Source: Dyella_B sp035503745
Lineage (GTDB): Bacteria > Pseudomonadota > Gammaproteobacteria > Xanthomonadales > Rhodanobacteraceae
Assembly: GCF_035503745.1 (NCBI RefSeq)
Contig: NZ_DATJTC010000018.1
Span: 62,001-126,000 of the forward strand
Length of the DNA: 64,000 nt
Direction: 5' to 3'
Shown here: piece by piece, positions 43,896 to 53,002 of the stretch
Numbering within the stretch: position 1 is the first letter of the stretch
How the letters are laid out: each line of letters begins with the position of its first letter
Position numbers and translations under genes: made by a program
Notes under the pieces: generated by a model
What the model saw: the letters and a program-made list of their open reading frames with translations, nothing else
Told to the model about the DNA's origin: nothing
Database searches by the model: none

Positions 43896-45373
43896 CGCGC
43901 AAGCCCACGCTTTCGTTCTGGCAAATCTGGAACATGTGCTTCGGCTTCCTGGGGATCCAGTTTGCCTTTGCCTTGCAGAATGCCAACGTCAGCCGGATTT
44001 TCCAGACGCTGGGCGCGGGCGTGGCGGATATTCCGGTGCTATGGATTGCCGCGCCGCTGACGGGTTTGATCGTGCAGCCGCTGATCGGCTACGCCTCCGA
44101 TCGCACCTGGGGCCGGCTGGGGCGCCGGCGTCCCTATTTTTTGGCGGGCGCGGTGCTCACTACCTTGGCGCTGTTGTGGATGCCCAATTCGGGCCTGCTG
44201 TGGATCGCCGCTACGCTGTTGTGGATCATGGATGCATCGATCAACGTTTCGATGGAACCGTTCCGCGCGTTCGTCGGCGACCAGTTGCCGACGCAGCAGC
44301 GTCCACTGGGCTACGCCATGCAAAGCTTTTTCATCGGCGCGGGCGCCGTGGTCGCCTCGATGCTGCCCTATCTGCTGGCCTTGCTGGGCGTCAGCAACGT
44401 GGCGGCGCCGGGCGGGGTTCCCGCCACCGTGCGCGATGCCTTCTACATCGGCGCGGTGGTGTTGCTGGGCTCGGTGTTGTGGACGGTGTTTTCCACGCGC
44501 GAATATCCGCCCGAGCAGTTGCGCGTGTTCGCCGATGAGGTGCCGGCCGAAGAGGTGCATATCGATCGCGCCGGGGCGTGGCGCTTTGGTTTGCTGTGGC
44601 TGGCGACCGGCATCGCCGGAGCGTGGCTGGTGCACGGCTATGGCCTGGAGCGCGAGCTGTATCTGCTCGCCGCCGGCAGTGCCGCATTCGGTTTGTCGCT
44701 GCTGTGGCTCGGCGTGCGGCAGCAGGGCGGCATGTTTACGCAGGTGATGGCCGACCTGCACAGCATGCCCGATGCGATGCGGCGTCTTGCCTGGGTGCAG
44801 TTTTTCTCCTGGTTCGCCATGTTCGCGATGTGGATCTATACCACCGCGGGCGTGGCGCAAGTGCACTTTGGCAGCGTCGATCCCGACTCGGCCGCGTACA
44901 ACCGCGGCGCAAACTGGGTGGGTGTGTTGTTTGCCGCCTATAACGGCTTTGCGGCGCTGGCGGCGCTGGTCATTCCGCTGATGGTGCGCCGTTGGGGCTT
45001 GCGCGTGAGCCATCTGATCAACCTGTGGCTTGGCGGCGCGGGGCTGGTGTCGTTCCTGTTGATCGGCAATCCGCACTGGTTGCTGCTGCCGATGGTGGGC
45101 GTGGGCTTTGCGTGGGCGTCGATTCTTTCTTTGCCCTATGCGTTGCTGTCGGACAACCTGCCGGCGGACAAGATGGGCGTGTACATGGGCATCTTCAATT
45201 TCTTCATCGTGATACCGCAGTTGCTGGCTGCCAGTGTGCTGGGCGTGTTGCTGCGGGTGTTTTTTCACGGGCAGCCGATCTACGCGCTGGTGTTGGGCGG
45301 GGTGAGTCTGCTGGTGGCGGGGTTGAGCGTGTTGCGGGTACGCGAGCCGGCGGGTTCTGAGCGCGCCGCGTAG
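43892..45373 (+). CDS. MFS sugar permease (SLC45/GPH-like, maltose-type)
   Basis: A 493-residue inner-membrane symporter with about 12 helices, expected to import mono- or disaccharides from the periplasm with protons. It resembles SLC45/sucrose-maltose transporters: LIGYASDRTWGRLGRRRPYF is the loop 2-3 signature with its RxGRRRP string. NVSMEPFRAFVGDQLP and MGVYMGIFNFFIVIPQLL are also typical. Coupled by ATGA to the six-hairpin enzyme, it closes the plus-strand alpha-glucan operon. The next gene converges. Confidence 0.88.
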   Translation: MTRKPTLSFWQIWNMCFGFLGIQFAFALQNANVSRIFQTLGAGVADIPVLWIAAPLTGLIVQPLIGYASDRTWGRLGRRRPYFLAGAVLTTLALLWMPNSGLLWIAATLLWIMDASINVSMEPFRAFVGDQLPTQQRPLGYAMQSFFIGAGAVVASMLPYLLALLGVSNVAAPGGVPATVRDAFYIGAVVLLGSVLWTVFSTREYPPEQLRVFADEVPAEEVHIDRAGAWRFGLLWLATGIAGAWLVHGYGLERELYLLAAGSAAFGLSLLWLGVRQQGGMFTQVMADLHSMPDAMRRLAWVQFFSWFAMFAMWIYTTAGVAQVHFGSVDPDSAAYNRGANWVGVLFAAYNGFAALAALVIPLMVRRWGLRVSHLINLWLGGAGLVSFLLIGNPHWLLLPMVGVGFAWASILSLPYALLSDNLPADKMGVYMGIFNFFIVIPQLLAASVLGVLLRVFFHGQPIYALVLGGVSLLVAGLSVLRVREPAGSERAA

Positions 45374-45431
45374 TTCGGGTAAGGATGCGCGGCTTCCCTT
45401 GTCGCGTGTCTGCACCGACGGGTATCAACCC

Positions 45432-46712
45432 TCAGTTTCGCGTTTGGGCCGCTACGGCACAGGCCGCCGCACGTTGCTGCAACAAACTCTTTTCTCGCCC
45501 ATTGCGCGCCAGCGATGCCGCACGCTCGAATTCATCGCGCGCCTCGGCATGCCGCGCCAGCTTGCTGAGCAGATCGCCGCGCACGCTGGGAAGCAGGTGG
45601 TACTGGCGCAATAGCGGTTCGTCGGCCAAGGCATCGACCAGTGCAAGCCCCGCTTCAGGTCCGGACGCCATCGCCACGGCCACGGCGCGATTGAGTTCCA
45701 CCACCGGCGATGGCCGCACGCGAGCCAGCAGGGCATACAGGGCTGCGATGCGGGGCCAGTCGGTGGCGTCGGCGCTGCGCGCGCGTGCATGGCAGGCGGC
45801 GATCGCGGCCTGCAGTGCGTAGGGGCCAAGCGCACCGCCGAGTTTATCGATGCGCTCCAGCGCACTCAGGCCACGCCGTATCAGCAGCGGATCCCAACGG
45901 CTGCGGTCCTGGTCCGCCAGCAGGATCGGTTCACCCTCGGCAGTGGTGCGTGCGCGCAGGCGCGAGGCCTGGATTTCCATCAGGGCGAGCAATCCCAGCA
46001 CTTCCGGTTCGCGCGGGGCGAGGCTGGCCAGGGTGCGGCCCATGCGCATGGCTTCGTTGCATAGTTCCGGGCGGATCCAGTTGTCGCCCGAGGTGGCGGC
46101 GTAGCCTTCGTTGAAGATCAGGTACAGCACTTCCAGCACCGAGGCGAGGCGTTCGTTGCGCTCCTCGCCGCGCGGTACTTCGAAGGGAATCTGTTTGTCG
46201 GCCAGTGTGCGTTTGGCCCGCACGATCCGCTGCGCGATGGTCGGCTCGGGCACCAGGAAGGCGCGCGCGATTTCGTCGGTGGTAAGCCCGCCCAGCATGC
46301 GCAGCGTGAGCGCCGCGCGCGCATGGGCCGGCAACACCGGATGGCAGGCGGTGAAGATCAATCGCAGCAGGTCGTCGCCGATATCGTCATCGAGCATGGC
46401 TTCCAGCTCCGCGCGACCGTCCGGCGGTTCGAACTCCGGTTCGTGCTGCAGCGACTCGTGCTTGCGCTCGATCAGTTTCTTGCGCCGCAGCTGGTCGATG
46501 GCGCGGTGCTTGGCCGCGGTCATCAGCCAGGCGCCCGGGTTGTCCGGGACGCCGCTTTCCGGCCAGCGTTCGAGCGCCGCCACCAGTGCATCCTGCGCCA
46601 GTTCCTCGGCCTGTCCCACGTCGCGCAGCATGCGGGCGAGGCCTGCGATGAGCCGCGCCGCTTCGATCCGCCATACCGCTTCGATGGTGCGATGGATGTC
46701 GGTGGCCGTCAT
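45432..46712 (-). CDS. ECF42-type sigma-70 factor with C-terminal TPR/DUF6596 region
   Basis: An extracytoplasmic-function sigma factor of 426 residues. Region 2 (AARLIAGLARMLRDVGQAEE, GAWLMTAAKHRAIDQLRRKK) and region 4 (LTLRMLGGLTTDEIARAFLV, TIAQRIVRAKRTL) are followed by a long helical extension with SVLEVLYLIFNEGYAATSG and VVELNRAVAVAMASGP. That extension is typical of the ECF42 group. These lack anti-sigma factors and travel with YCII-type proteins, exactly as here: VOC, YCII and sigma genes in a row. ATG at 46712 is used; a GTG six bases upstream is possible. Confidence 0.92.
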   Translation of the reverse strand: MTATDIHRTIEAVWRIEAARLIAGLARMLRDVGQAEELAQDALVAALERWPESGVPDNPGAWLMTAAKHRAIDQLRRKKLIERKHESLQHEPEFEPPDGRAELEAMLDDDIGDDLLRLIFTACHPVLPAHARAALTLRMLGGLTTDEIARAFLVPEPTIAQRIVRAKRTLADKQIPFEVPRGEERNERLASVLEVLYLIFNEGYAATSGDNWIRPELCNEAMRMGRTLASLAPREPEVLGLLALMEIQASRLRARTTAEGEPILLADQDRSRWDPLLIRRGLSALERIDKLGGALGPYALQAAIAACHARARSADATDWPRIAALYALLARVRPSPVVELNRAVAVAMASGPEAGLALVDALADEPLLRQYHLLPSVRGDLLSKLARHAEARDEFERAASLARNGREKSLLQQRAAACAVAAQTRN

Positions 46713-46764
46713 GGCCACCGATCAGAGCACTGGCGCCGATGCGATGCAAGCGCGGGGCGTGGCA

Positions 46765-47181
46765 TCAAGTGGCCGATTCGTGCTGCGCGTGCAGTTTCAT
46801 CACGGCCTGCTGCACGTCGGGCGAAAAATCGGTCATCTCGAACATTTGCCGCAGCTCGATGGTCTCGCCGGGCGTCAGCGGGCAGCGCGCAGCCCATGCC
46901 AGGGCCTCCTCGCGCGAGGCTACGTCCAGTACCCAGTAGCCGCCGATCGCTTCCTTGGCTTCGGCGAACGGCCCGTCGGTGACGGTGGTCTTGCCATCGA
47001 CCGAACTTACGCGCGCGCCGCCGGACGAGGGCGGATGAAGGCCATCCAGCGCCAGCAGCACGCCTGCGCGTTGCAGGGCGAAGTTGTACTGCATCATCCG
47101 CTCGATCGATTCCAGGCTCGGCCTGATATCGGGCGCGGCGTGGCTGTAGTCGGCCGGCAGCATAAGCATCATGAAACGCAT
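46765..47181 (-). CDS. YCII-related protein (PhnB/DGPF family)
   Basis: A 138-residue small alpha/beta protein starting MRFMMLMLPADYSHAAPDI, with the YCII hallmark TVTDGPFAEAKEAIGGYWVLD and SREEALAWAARCP. It is one of the partner proteins of ECF42 sigma factors and may modulate or be regulated by the sigma factor; its biochemical role is not established. It starts 16 nt after the VOC stop and ends 52 bp before the sigma gene. Confidence 0.88.
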   Translation of the reverse strand: MRFMMLMLPADYSHAAPDIRPSLESIERMMQYNFALQRAGVLLALDGLHPPSSGGARVSSVDGKTTVTDGPFAEAKEAIGGYWVLDVASREEALAWAARCPLTPGETIELRQMFEMTDFSPDVQQAVMKLHAQHESAT

Positions 47182-47197
47182 GGCGGTGTCCTCTTCG

Positions 47198-47608
47198 TTA
47201 TTGCTGCGCAATGATCACCATCCAGCCCAGGCCGAAGCGATCGACCACCATGCCGAAATAGGGCGAGAAAAAGGTCTTGGACAGCGGCATGTGCACGCTG
47301 CCGCCATCGGCGAGCGCGGCGAACACGCGATCGGCCTCGGCCGTGCTGGCGACGGCGAGCGATAGCGAAAAGCCCTGGAAGCGGGTGTCCTGGTTGACGC
47401 AATCGTCCGAAGCCATCAGTACCGAATCGCCGACGGTGAAGTTGCAGTACATGATGTGTTCGCCGTTGGCGTTCGCGGCGGGGCCGTCTCCGGGCGGCGC
47501 TTCCCTGTAGCGCATCAGCGCGTTGAGCCTGGCGCCCAGGTGCTGCTGGTAATAGGTGACGGCCTCTTCGCAACGGCCATTGAAGAACAGGTAAGGCTGA
47601 ACGTACAT
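47198..47608 (-). CDS. VOC-family (PhnB/glyoxalase-like) protein
   Basis: A 136-residue vicinal-oxygen-chelate protein starting MYVQPYLFFNGRCEEAVTYY. It has HIMYCNFTVGDSVLMASDD and KTFFSPYFGMVVDRFGLGW, typical of PhnB-like members. The FGMVxDxFGxxW ending is the family signature. It is the first gene of the VOC-YCII-ECF42 operon. The metal ligands of true glyoxalases are not obvious, so catalysis is unproven. Confidence 0.88.
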   Translation of the reverse strand: MYVQPYLFFNGRCEEAVTYYQQHLGARLNALMRYREAPPGDGPAANANGEHIMYCNFTVGDSVLMASDDCVNQDTRFQGFSLSLAVASTAEADRVFAALADGGSVHMPLSKTFFSPYFGMVVDRFGLGWMVIIAQQ

Positions 47609-47730
47609 CGTGGCTGCTCCGTGACAGGTCCTGGCATCCCGGTTGCGGTCGCCGTTTCCGGGGATCTGCATGAGCGACGAACCGGCCACCCCCGAATCGA
47701 CAAGGGGCCGGTTTTTTTGCGAGGCCGGCG

Positions 47731-48762
47731 TCAGCGCAGGCTGGAGCGGCGCGCCACCAGCTTCACCGGCAGCAGTCGGGTTTCCACCGGTTCGTTGCGA
47801 ATCAGCCGGAGCAGGTTGTCCACCAGGGTTTCGCCGGCCAGCTTGGTGTCCTGCAGCACGGTGGTGAGCGGGGGATTGAGGAAGCGCGCCATGGGAATGT
47901 CATCGAAGCCCGCCACCGCTACCTGCTCGGGCACCTGGATGCCGCGCGCGGCGAGCGCACCCATGGCGCCGATGGCAAGCAGATCGCTGGCGGCGAATAC
48001 CGCGTCGAACGGCGCCCGGCGTTCCAGCAGGGTCTGCATGGCCGCGTGGCCGGCCTGTTCGGTGCTTTCGGCGGCATCCACCTGCAAGACCGGGTCGGCC
48101 GCCAGGCCCGCTTCCGCGAGCGCCGCGGCGTAGCCGCGGTAACGTTCGAAGAATTCCGGATAGTGGCTGGAGGCGTCGCCCAGGAAGGCGATACGCCGGC
48201 AGCCCTGTTCGATCAGGTGGGCGGCCACCGCGTGGCCGCCCTGAAAGTTGTCGCAGCCGATGGAGACGTCGGGCTGGTCGGGCAGCACCGCGCCCCAGCG
48301 CACCGTGCGCGTGCCCTGGGCGGCCAGCTTCTGCAGTTTGTCCAGGTAGGCCAGGTAGTCGCCGTAGCCGAGCAGGATGATGCCGTCGGCCTTCTTGGTG
48401 TCGGCGTAGTCCGCGTGCCAGTCGTAGGAGAACTGCTGGAACGAAATCAGCAGGTCGTAGCCGCGCTGTGCGCAGGCGCGGGTGATCGAGCCCAGCATGG
48501 ACAGGAAAAATGGGTTGATGTGCGAGTCGTCCGCGGTGGGGTCCTCAAACAGCAGCAGCGCCAGGGTGCCCGAATGTTGCGAGCGCAGGTTCGAGGCGTT
48601 TTTGTCCACCTTGTAGTTGAGCTGGTCCGCCGCCGCCTTGATGCGCAGCCGCGTCTCCTCGCTCACCAGGGGGCTGTCCCGCAAGGCGCGGGACACCGTG
48701 GATTGCGAGACCCCGGTCAGGTGGGCAATGTCGAAGGAGGTGGCTTTGCCTTTGATCTGCAC
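47731..48762 (-). CDS. LacI-family transcriptional regulator
   Basis: A 343-residue regulator with a GTG start at 48762 (QIKGKATSFDIAHLTGVSQS). The HTH DIAHLTGVSQSTVSRALRD, hinge VDKNASNLRS and periplasmic-binding-like core (GTLALLLFEDPTADD, ADGIILLGYGDYL, CRRIAFLGD, GFDDIPMARFLNPPLT) are all intact. No strong ribosome site precedes the GTG, but upstream sequence in frame is Pro/Arg rich and not conserved in type. Located 2.4 kb past the alpha-glucan operon, it is the only LacI-type regulator here. It is the natural candidate for the inverted operators at 34169-34184 and 34361-34376, although its ligand and targets are inferred. Confidence 0.9.
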   Translation of the reverse strand: MQIKGKATSFDIAHLTGVSQSTVSRALRDSPLVSEETRLRIKAAADQLNYKVDKNASNLRSQHSGTLALLLFEDPTADDSHINPFFLSMLGSITRACAQRGYDLLISFQQFSYDWHADYADTKKADGIILLGYGDYLAYLDKLQKLAAQGTRTVRWGAVLPDQPDVSIGCDNFQGGHAVAAHLIEQGCRRIAFLGDASSHYPEFFERYRGYAAALAEAGLAADPVLQVDAAESTEQAGHAAMQTLLERRAPFDAVFAASDLLAIGAMGALAARGIQVPEQVAVAGFDDIPMARFLNPPLTTVLQDTKLAGETLVDNLLRLIRNEPVETRLLPVKLVARRSSLR

Positions 48763-48890
48763 AGCGTGGCGACTCGTGACAGGGCGGCCGGGCTCCTCTT
48801 TTGAGCCCGCGTCATAACGGCATCCTAACGGTTCCGCCGGGTGAATGTCGTCAGCTGGCTGAAAGATTCGGTGGGCTGGAAGAGAGGCAT

Positions 48891-48928
48891 AAAAAAAGCC
48901 CCGAGAACTTAGGGGGAGTTCTCGGGGC
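48891..48928 (-). terminator. Strong intrinsic terminator with C-rich loop
   Basis: On the minus strand, GCCCCGAGAAC (48928-48918), loop TCCCCCTAA, GTTCTCGGGGC (48908-48898), followed by seven T (48897-48891). An 11-bp perfect stem. It would end both the predicted small RNA and any polA read-through. Confidence 0.88.
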
Positions 48929-49014
48929 CGGGGAATCGGAGACCCAGGGGAGAGGTCCGATTCCGGTCGGCGGCCCAGGGAGGTGGGCGCCAGCGGATGC
49001 CGTTGCGTGCATCC
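48891..49014 (-). ncRNA. Predicted sX13-like small RNA with C-rich hairpin loops
   Basis: Read on the minus strand, about 120 nt fold into successive hairpins. GGATGC/GCATCC (49014-48995) comes first. GGCGCCCA/TGGGCCGCC (48991-48969) has loop CCTCCC, and AATCGGA/TCCGATT (48962-48934) has loop with CTCCCC. The terminator stem CCCCGAGAAC/GTTCTCGGGG has loop TCCCCCTAA and a T7 tail. Three exposed C-rich loops, about 115-120 nt and position downstream of polA match the Xanthomonas sRNA sX13 as I recall it, a virulence and motility regulator that pairs through these loops. A TAAGTT sequence about 7 bp upstream could be the -10. No homology search was possible. Confidence 0.6.
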
Positions 49015-49168
49015 ATAACTTAGAACGGCCGGGCGGGCGAAAAGTTGCTTGGATCGTGCGAAAAAGCCCAAAACCGGTCAGCCGGTATTCATGTCCGCAA
49101 GCCGGTGCGGCACGCTGGCCAGGCACGCCCCATACATGGGCGGGAGGCGGCCATTGGCACCCCATGCC

Positions 49169-51913
49169 TCAGTGCGCTTCGTCCCAGTTGCTGCCCACGC
49201 CGACGTCCACGATCAGCGGTACGCTCAGCGTGGCCGCGCCGGACATGCGTGCGCGCACTTCCTCGCGTACGGTATCGACGGCATCGGCACGTACTTCGAA
49301 CACCAGTTCGTCGTGCACTTGCATCAGCATGTGCGCGTCGTCGCGATCCTTCAGCCAATCGGCGACGGAGATCATCGCGCGCTTGATGATGTCGGCGGCG
49401 GTGCCCTGCATCGGCGCATTGACCGCCGCGCGTTCGGCGCCCGCGCGCAGCGCCTGGTTGCGCGCGGTGAGGTTGTCCAGGTAAAGGCGCCGGCCAAACA
49501 GGGTTTGCACATAGCCATCGCGATGCGCGCGTTCGCGCGTGGCCTCCATGAACGCGTGCACGCCCGGATAGCGCGCGAAGTAGCGTGCCATGTAGTCGCT
49601 GGCCTGGCCGCGATCGACGCCAAGCTGGCGCGCCAGGCCGAAGGCGCTCATGCCGTACATCAGGCCGAAGTTGATCGCCTTGGCCGCACGGCGCTGGTTG
49701 CTGGTGACGTCCTCCGGCGCGATTGCGAACACTTCGGCGGCGGTGGCGCGATGGATGTCGCCGCCTTCCTTGAACGCGCGCACCAGGCCTTCATCGCCGG
49801 AAAGATGCGCCATGATGCGCAGCTCGATCTGCGAATAGTCCGCCGCCATCACTTTCCAGCCTTGCGGCGCGATAAACGCCTGGCGGATGCGCCGGCCTTC
49901 TTCGGTACGCACGGGGATGTTCTGCAGGTTGGGGTCGTTGGAGGAAATGCGCCCCGTCGCCACCGCGCCCTGGTGATAGCTGGTGTGCACCCGGCCGGTG
50001 CGCGGGTTGACGATCTCGGCCAGCTTTTCGGTGTAGGTGGAGCGCAGTTTCGCCAGGCCGCGATATTCGAGAATGAGGCGCGGCAGCGGATGATCGTCGG
50101 CGATGGCTTCCAGCGCTTCCTCGTTGGTGGAAGGTTGCCCGGTGGGTGTTTTCAGTTTCGCGGGCAGGCCCAGTTCGTCGAACAGGATCGCCTGCAGCTG
50201 CTTGGGCGAATCGAGATTGAAGTCGTGGCCGGCGGATTTGAACGCCTCCTGCTGCAGCTCATGCATGCGCTTGCCCAGGTGCTGGCTTTGCTTGCGCAAT
50301 TCGTTCACGTCGATCAGCACCCCGCGCTGCTCCATGCCGGCGAGCACGGGCACCAGCGGTATCTCGATCTGTTCGTAGACTTTTAGCAAGGTGGGCTCGC
50401 TTTGCAGCAGCGGCCACAGCGCGTGATGCAGGCGCAGCGTAATGTCGGCGTCTTCGGCGGCGTAGCGGCAGGCGGTGTCCAGGTCCACCTGCGAAAAGGA
50501 AATCTGCTTGGCGCCTTTGCCGGTCACCGCCTCGTACTTGACGGTTTCATAGCCCAGGTATTTGCGCGCAAGCGAATCCATGTCGTGGCGCGTGGCGGTG
50601 GCGTTCCACACATACGATTCGAGCATGGTGTCGTGCTTGAGCCCTTGCACCACGATGCCGTAGTGCGAAAGCACGTTCATGTCGTACTTGGCGTGCTGGC
50701 CGACCTTGGGGCGGCGCGGATCTTCCAGGATCGGCTTGAGCGCATCGAGCACGTGCTCGCGCGGCAGTTGCGCGGGTGCGCCGGGGTAATCGTGCGCAAG
50801 CGGGATGTAGCAGGCGTGGCCCGGCTGTAGGGCAAGGCTGATACCGACGATGTCGGCAAGCATCGGATCGATGCTGGTGGTTTCGGTGTCGAACGCGACC
50901 AGCGGCGCATCGTGCAGGCGCGCGAGCCATTGGGCCAGCTGTTCGGACGTGGTGACCAGTTCGTAATGGCCTTCGCCGGCCAGATCCACGGCGGGCATCG
51001 GCTCGGCGTGCGGCGTCTGCGCGGGAGCGGCCGCTGGTGGCGTTGCCTGCGCCGCTGGCGATGCCGCTGCCGTGCTATCGAGATCTTTCAGGGCGGCCTT
51101 GAATTCGTAGCGCGTGAACAATTCGCGCAACGCCGCCACGTCGCGCTCGCGCGGGGTGAGTTGCGTAACGGTGGTGTCCAGCGGCACGTCGAGCTTGATG
51201 GTGACCAGCTCGCGCGACAGCGGCAGCGCGGGCAGCGCCTGGCGCAAGTATTCGCCGATCTTGCCGCCGATCTTGTCCGCGTGCGCGATCACGCCGTCGA
51301 GCGAGCCGTATTCGGCCAGCCATTTGGCGGCAGTCTTGGGGCCGCACTTGGTGACGCCGGGGACGTTGTCCACGGTGTCGCCGGTGAGGCTGAGAAAGTC
51401 GATGATCTGCTCGGGCCTCACGCCGAATTTTTCCACCACGCCCTGCGTGTCCATGGTGGTGTTGGTCATGGTGTTGATCAGCGTGATGCCCGGGCGCACC
51501 AATTGCGCCAGATCCTTGTCGCCGGTGGAGATCGTTACCGCGATGCCGTGCTGGTGCGCCTGCGTGGCGAGCGTGCCGATCACGTCGTCCGCTTCCACGC
51601 CGCTGACGCGCAGGATCGGAATGCCCAGCGCGCCCACGATCGACAGCATCGGCTCGATCTGCGTGCGCAGCTCGTCCGGCATCGGCGGGCGGTTGGCCTT
51701 GTACTTGTCGTACAGCACGTTGCGGAAGGTGGGGCCGGACGCGTCGCTGACGAAGGCCACGTAGTCGGGCCTGGCCTTCAGCGTGGAGCGCAGCATGTTG
51801 ACCACGCCGAACAGCGCGCCGGTGGGTTCGCCTTGCGCGTTGCTTAGCGGCGGCAGTGCGTGAAAGGCGCGGTAGAGGTACGAGGAGCCGTCGATCAGGG
51901 TAAGGTTTGGCAT
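49169..51913 (-). CDS. polA: DNA polymerase I
   Basis: The 914-residue polymerase used in Okazaki fragment maturation and repair. It has a 5'-3' exonuclease domain (LTLIDGSSYLYRAFHALPP, YKANRPPMPDELR, DDVIGTLA, STGDKDLAQLV; about 1-290). A 3'-5' proofreading domain with intact acidic motifs follows (VAFDTETTSID; about 330-520). The polymerase domain has TGRISSNDPNLQNIPVRTEE, DYSQIELRIMAHLSGDE, RRAAKAINFGLMYGMS and LMQVHDELVFEV. The start MPNLTLIDG was chosen by family alignment over a frame start 39 nt upstream. It diverges from the DUF2782 gene, with 92 bp between starts. Confidence 0.98.
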   Translation of the reverse strand: MPNLTLIDGSSYLYRAFHALPPLSNAQGEPTGALFGVVNMLRSTLKARPDYVAFVSDASGPTFRNVLYDKYKANRPPMPDELRTQIEPMLSIVGALGIPILRVSGVEADDVIGTLATQAHQHGIAVTISTGDKDLAQLVRPGITLINTMTNTTMDTQGVVEKFGVRPEQIIDFLSLTGDTVDNVPGVTKCGPKTAAKWLAEYGSLDGVIAHADKIGGKIGEYLRQALPALPLSRELVTIKLDVPLDTTVTQLTPRERDVAALRELFTRYEFKAALKDLDSTAAASPAAQATPPAAAPAQTPHAEPMPAVDLAGEGHYELVTTSEQLAQWLARLHDAPLVAFDTETTSIDPMLADIVGISLALQPGHACYIPLAHDYPGAPAQLPREHVLDALKPILEDPRRPKVGQHAKYDMNVLSHYGIVVQGLKHDTMLESYVWNATATRHDMDSLARKYLGYETVKYEAVTGKGAKQISFSQVDLDTACRYAAEDADITLRLHHALWPLLQSEPTLLKVYEQIEIPLVPVLAGMEQRGVLIDVNELRKQSQHLGKRMHELQQEAFKSAGHDFNLDSPKQLQAILFDELGLPAKLKTPTGQPSTNEEALEAIADDHPLPRLILEYRGLAKLRSTYTEKLAEIVNPRTGRVHTSYHQGAVATGRISSNDPNLQNIPVRTEEGRRIRQAFIAPQGWKVMAADYSQIELRIMAHLSGDEGLVRAFKEGGDIHRATAAEVFAIAPEDVTSNQRRAAKAINFGLMYGMSAFGLARQLGVDRGQASDYMARYFARYPGVHAFMEATRERAHRDGYVQTLFGRRLYLDNLTARNQALRAGAERAAVNAPMQGTAADIIKRAMISVADWLKDRDDAHMLMQVHDELVFEVRADAVDTVREEVRARMSGAATLSVPLIVDVGVGSNWDEAH

Positions 51914-52005
51914 GCGGGCATTCTCGCACGCCGATGGAAGGCTCCGGTTCACGGGGTGGCCGACGGGCCGCTGCTATGCTTGGCGTCCCTAACGAGGTGA
52001 ACGTC

Positions 52006-52539
52006 ATGAAACCCGCTGTCTGCCTATTTGCCCTGTCTGCCCTGGCGCTGTCGCCCGTGTTCGCGCAGACGTCGTCGTCCTCGTCGGCCCCGCATTTCGC
52101 CCCCGCGCCGCCGCCGCCGGGCATGAACGACCCGGGCGTCAATCCTTCCAAGGAGCCGGCCCCCGCCAGCACGGCCGCTTCCGCCCCGGTTTCCTCGCCG
52201 GCGGAGCTTGAACCCAGCCATATGGAAAGCAAGCCGATCCCGATGCCCAAGATGCCGGGCGCGCCGGCCGGCCGCGATGCCAACGGGCAGCCGCCGCCGG
52301 ACGTGCAGGTGCACCAGGAGGGCGACAATACGATTCAGGTGTACCGGGAGAACGGCCGTGTCTACATGGTGGTGGTAACGCCCAAGGTCGGCCCGACCCA
52401 GATCTACAACGTCGATCCGGACGGCCATATGCTCGATCCGAACGGCCAGCCGCCGGTGAAGCCGGTGATGTACAAGATCATGCAGTGGGGCAATAGCAAG
52501 CCGGCATCGGCTTCATCGTCCGGCGACAACGGTTCCTGA
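52006..52539 (+). CDS. DUF2782-family exported protein
   Basis: A 177-residue exported protein: signal peptide MKPAVCLFALSALALSPVFA, then a Ser/Ala/Pro-rich linker (about 21-95) and the compact DUF2782 domain. That domain contains DVQVHQEGDNTIQVYRENGR, VYMVVVTPKVGPTQIYNVDP and DGHMLDPNGQPPVKP. As I know the family, it occurs next to polA in xanthomonads and has no known function. GAGGTG lies six bases before the ATG. Confidence 0.85.
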   Translation: MKPAVCLFALSALALSPVFAQTSSSSSAPHFAPAPPPPGMNDPGVNPSKEPAPASTAASAPVSSPAELEPSHMESKPIPMPKMPGAPAGRDANGQPPPDVQVHQEGDNTIQVYRENGRVYMVVVTPKVGPTQIYNVDPDGHMLDPNGQPPVKPVMYKIMQWGNSKPASASSSGDNGS

Positions 52540-52570
52540 GTTTCCTTTCCGCACCACGTTGGAGACGCGC

Positions 52571-53002
52571 ATGCATCCGCGCGAAAGCTGGTTGCTGTTT
52601 GCGCTGGGTTCGGCGTTCTTCGCCGCGTTGACGGCGTTGTTCGGCAAGCTGGGCGTGGCGGGGATCAATTCCAATCTCGCCACGTTCATTCGCACGCTGG
52701 TGATCCTGGCGGTGACGGCAGGCATCCTGAGCTTGCGCGCGGAGTGGGCGAAGCCTTCGGGCTTGCCATGGCGTAGCTGGGTGTTTCTGGTGCTGTCCGG
52801 TGTCGCGACCGGGCTTTCCTGGCTGTGTTATTACCGCGCGTTGCAGTTGGGGCCGGTGAGCAAGGTGGCGCCGATCGACAAGCTCAGCGTGGCGATGGCG
52901 ATCGTGCTTGGCATCTTGGTGTTGGGTGAGCGGCCGAGTTGGGCGGTGCTGGTGGGCGGGGTATTGATCGTGGCCGGATCGTTGGTGATTGCGCTGTTTT
53001 AG
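52571..53002 (+). CDS. Single-domain EamA/DMT membrane protein
   Basis: A 143-residue inner-membrane protein with about five helices, corresponding to one EamA repeat (SAFFAALTALFGKLGVAGIN, VFLVLSGVATGLSWLCYYRA, VAMAIVLGILVLGERPSW). Most drug/metabolite transporters have two such repeats, so this likely works as a dimer. GGAG five bases upstream fixes the ATG at 52571 rather than a TTG at 52559. It follows the DUF2782 gene by 31 bp on the same strand. Confidence 0.82.
   Translation: MHPRESWLLFALGSAFFAALTALFGKLGVAGINSNLATFIRTLVILAVTAGILSLRAEWAKPSGLPWRSWVFLVLSGVATGLSWLCYYRALQLGPVSKVAPIDKLSVAMAIVLGILVLGERPSWAVLVGGVLIVAGSLVIALF

Larger units (their letters stand above)
48763..49168. other. 406-bp intergenic region between polA and lacI-type gene
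   Basis: No protein gene. It holds a GGGCTC/GAGCCC hairpin just upstream of the regulator (48790-48808), the intrinsic terminator at 48891-48928, and the predicted C-rich small RNA at 48891-49014. About 150 bp of unassigned 3' flank of polA remains. Confidence 0.6.
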
